Part shown: one piece after another, positions 5,520 to 6,899 of the stretch | How the letters are laid out: each line of letters begins with the position of its first letter | Position numbering within the stretch: position 1 is the first letter of the stretch | Origin: Candidatus Aphodomonas merdavium | Lineage (GTDB): Bacteria; Bacillota; Clostridia; Christensenellales; Aristaeellaceae | DNA length: 6,899 nucleotides | Assembly (NCBI GenBank): GCA_018715585.1 | Contig: DVLH01000129.1 | Coordinates: 1 to 6,899 of the forward strand | Reading direction: 5' to 3' | Position numbers and translations under genes: made by a program | The notes under the pieces: model-generated | Database searches by the model: none | Told to the model about the DNA's origin: nothing | What the model saw: the letters and a program-made list of their open reading frames with translations, nothing else

Positions 5520-6899
5520 GCCTTTGGGCTGCACATACTTAGGCAGCAGTATAAAAAACGACGTGCCCTTGCCCGGGCTGCTTTCCACGCGCAGGCTTCC
5601 CAAATGCGCCCGCACAATCGTTCTTACGTGGTAAAGCCCCATTCCCCAGCTTGTATTGCTGTTTTTGGAAGAATAAAACGGCTCGAAAATCTTCTTTTGC
5701 TCGCTGCGGCTAATGCCCATGCCTTCGTCGCGCACTTCCAGCACGGTGTACAGCCGTTCCTTGTGGCTGCACAGGAAAACAGGGCGTTCCTGCCTGCCTG
5801 CGGCAAGGTTGGCTTCCCACGCGTTCGTCAGCAGATTATAAAGCGCCTCGCTAAGGTAGTTGCAATCCGCCAGCACGGCCGTATCTTCCGCCATGGCGCA
5901 CTCAACGCGCGCCATCGGATATTTTTTATAAAACCGCCCGAGCGTCGTCTTTTGCAAAACCGGCAGCGGCACGGAAACCAAGCGAACGGATTTATTGCGC
6001 ACCGCGCGGTACAGTTCCTCGCTCCTTGCAATCAGCGTCTCGTTGTTTTCGTGCAGTTGCTGGGCGCAGGCACGCAGCCGGGCAATATCCGGTTCCGGCT
6101 TTGCCAATTCCTGGGCGATGTATTTATCCAGCACCCGGTTTGCCAGCAGTTGGTTTTTGATCGAGTGGGCAAAAATCGACGCGCCCGTGCGCGCGACGTT
6201 GAACTTGCGCTCCATGACCAGGCTCTCGCGGTCGTCCAAGAGGTTTGCCTGCGTATAGCGCAGCAGGCCGGTAATGCCCAGCGCACCGCAAATCACATTG
6301 ACTACCACGAGGATGACGTATCCCGTCATGGAAGGCGCGTACTGCAAATAGCCAATCCCTTTGTTCCAAATGTAGTCATAGCTGTAAAAGCGGTACACCT
6401 GTGCCGGGTCCTGCCCGCAATAAAGCAGGAACAGCCCGCTCAGCGCCGCCAGAAACACCACAATGTGAGCAAACTGCCTCTTAAAAAAGCGGATGGTGAT
6501 TGAAAGAAGCTCCTGCACCAGCAAGAACATCGCCACAGCAACATACGCAATGATCCACCAATAGCACGCTTCTACGATAACCGAGTGCAAAAATGGCCAG
6601 CGCGCCACAAGAAAACGGAATACGCTCGGATAATACACTACAAGAGACAGCACTGGCAGCACGCACACCCAGTATTTTACCCACGGCCGCCGCCGCAAGA
6701 AAGGCAGCATGGAATATTGGAGCGTAATCTCCATGAGCATCAGCGGGAAAAGATAGCGGCCAACGGCGATGAGGTAGCCCATCGTGTCCAGCGTGATGAA
6801 CAGATATTGTACCTTTGTTTTCAGCGGAAGCGAAAAGAAAAGGAATCGGATAATGTCCTGTGAATAACCGCCCTTTTTGGAAATGAAAATTAAAATGCC
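5514..6899 (-). CDS. Membrane sensor histidine kinase, N-terminus cut by window edge
   Basis: The frame is open from the right edge to the TGA at 5514: 461 codons, counting Met at 6782 as codon 40. That Met has no ribosome binding site, and no ATG, GTG or TTG occurs in the 39 codons before it, so the true start is probably beyond the edge. Numbered from Met 6782, hydrophobic segments lie at about 11-28, 37-50, 63-90, 105-122 and 151-172, and the residues upstream are also largely hydrophobic, giving a multi-pass membrane sensor. The cytoplasmic part has an atypical H-box, AHSIKNQLL (205-213) with phospho-acceptor His206, then an ATPase domain: N-box EALYNLLTNAWEAN (312-325), G1 RDEGMGIS (351-358), F-box EPFYSSKN (367-374), G2 GMGLY (380-384) and GKGTSFF (404-410). 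It should autophosphorylate and pass phosphate to the adjacent regulator, 5 nt downstream. No recognisable periplasmic ligand domain is seen, so the signal is unknown. Confidence 0.93.
   Translation of the reverse strand, partial: GILIFISKKGGYSQDIIRFLFFSLPLKTKVQYLFITLDTMGYLIAVGRYLFPLMLMEITLQYSMLPFLRRRPWVKYWVCVLPVLSLVVYYPSVFRFLVARWPFLHSVIVEACYWWIIAYVAVAMFLLVQELLSITIRFFKRQFAHIVVFLAALSGLFLLYCGQDPAQVYRFYSYDYIWNKGIGYLQYAPSMTGYVILVVVNVICGALGITGLLRYTQANLLDDRESLVMERKFNVARTGASIFAHSIKNQLLANRVLDKYIAQELAKPEPDIARLRACAQQLHENNETLIARSEELYRAVRNKSVRLVSVPLPVLQKTTLGRFYKKYPMARVECAMAEDTAVLADCNYLSEALYNLLTNAWEANLAAGRQERPVFLCSHKERLYTVLEVRDEGMGISRSEQKKIFEPFYSSKNSNTSWGMGLYHVRTIVRAHLGSLRVESSPGKGTSFFILLPKYVQPKGR

Noticed and set aside
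5373..6503. A 376-codon open frame on the plus strand opposite the kinase and regulator.
   Set aside because: It is an antisense shadow of a clearly coding histidine kinase, with no domain or motif of its own.
1..6899. CRISPR array, insertion sequence, tRNA/rRNA or att-site repeats.
   Set aside because: No direct-repeat series, transposase, terminal inverted repeats or RNA gene was seen; almost every base lies in one of the seven genes.

Overview
The window is a wall-to-wall coding stretch with seven genes, all on the minus strand, so transcription runs from high to low coordinates. Both ends cut a gene. The base composition is moderately GC-rich. Ribosome binding sites are strong (AGGAGG, GGGAGG), junctions are very short or overlapping, and the sensor kinase is of a type I associate with Clostridia carbohydrate operons. 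Together these suggest a GC-rich member of the Bacillota (class Clostridia). This is an inference; no rRNA or other phylogenetic marker is present.

Layout in transcription order: (1) a multi-pass membrane sensor histidine kinase, 6899-5514, whose frame is open through the right edge, so its start lies outside the window; (2) a NarL/LuxR-type response regulator, 5508-4840; (3) a divergent NagB-family sugar-phosphate isomerase/deaminase, 4798-3977; (4) nagA, N-acetylglucosamine-6-phosphate deacetylase, 3961-2807; (5) a class II fructose-bisphosphate-type aldolase, 2750-1593; (6) a divergent triosephosphate isomerase-like protein, 1593-751; (7) a LarA-family (nickel-pincer lactate racemase/DUF2088) protein, 738 to the left edge, of which only the N-terminal 246 residues are seen. 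Junctions are 5, 35, 15, 56, -1 (TGATG overlap) and 12 nt, and no convincing terminator or internal promoter is visible, so one polycistronic unit is likely. Its promoter and any operator would lie beyond the right edge.

Read literally, genes 3-6 form a nearly complete chain: deacetylate an N-acetyl-amino-sugar phosphate, deaminate it to a ketose phosphate, cleave the ketose bisphosphate, interconvert the trioses. The missing step is the kinase that makes the bisphosphate. However, three members deviate at substrate-binding positions. The NagB-like protein and the TIM-like protein keep their catalytic residues but have altered phosphate-binding loops. The LarA-like protein keeps the cofactor lysine and nickel-ligand histidine but has Asn where LarA has one of its two catalytic histidines. 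The most interesting reading is a dedicated, sensor-controlled catabolic operon for an unusual amino sugar or sugar acid rather than plain GlcNAc. That is a hypothesis, not something the sequence proves.
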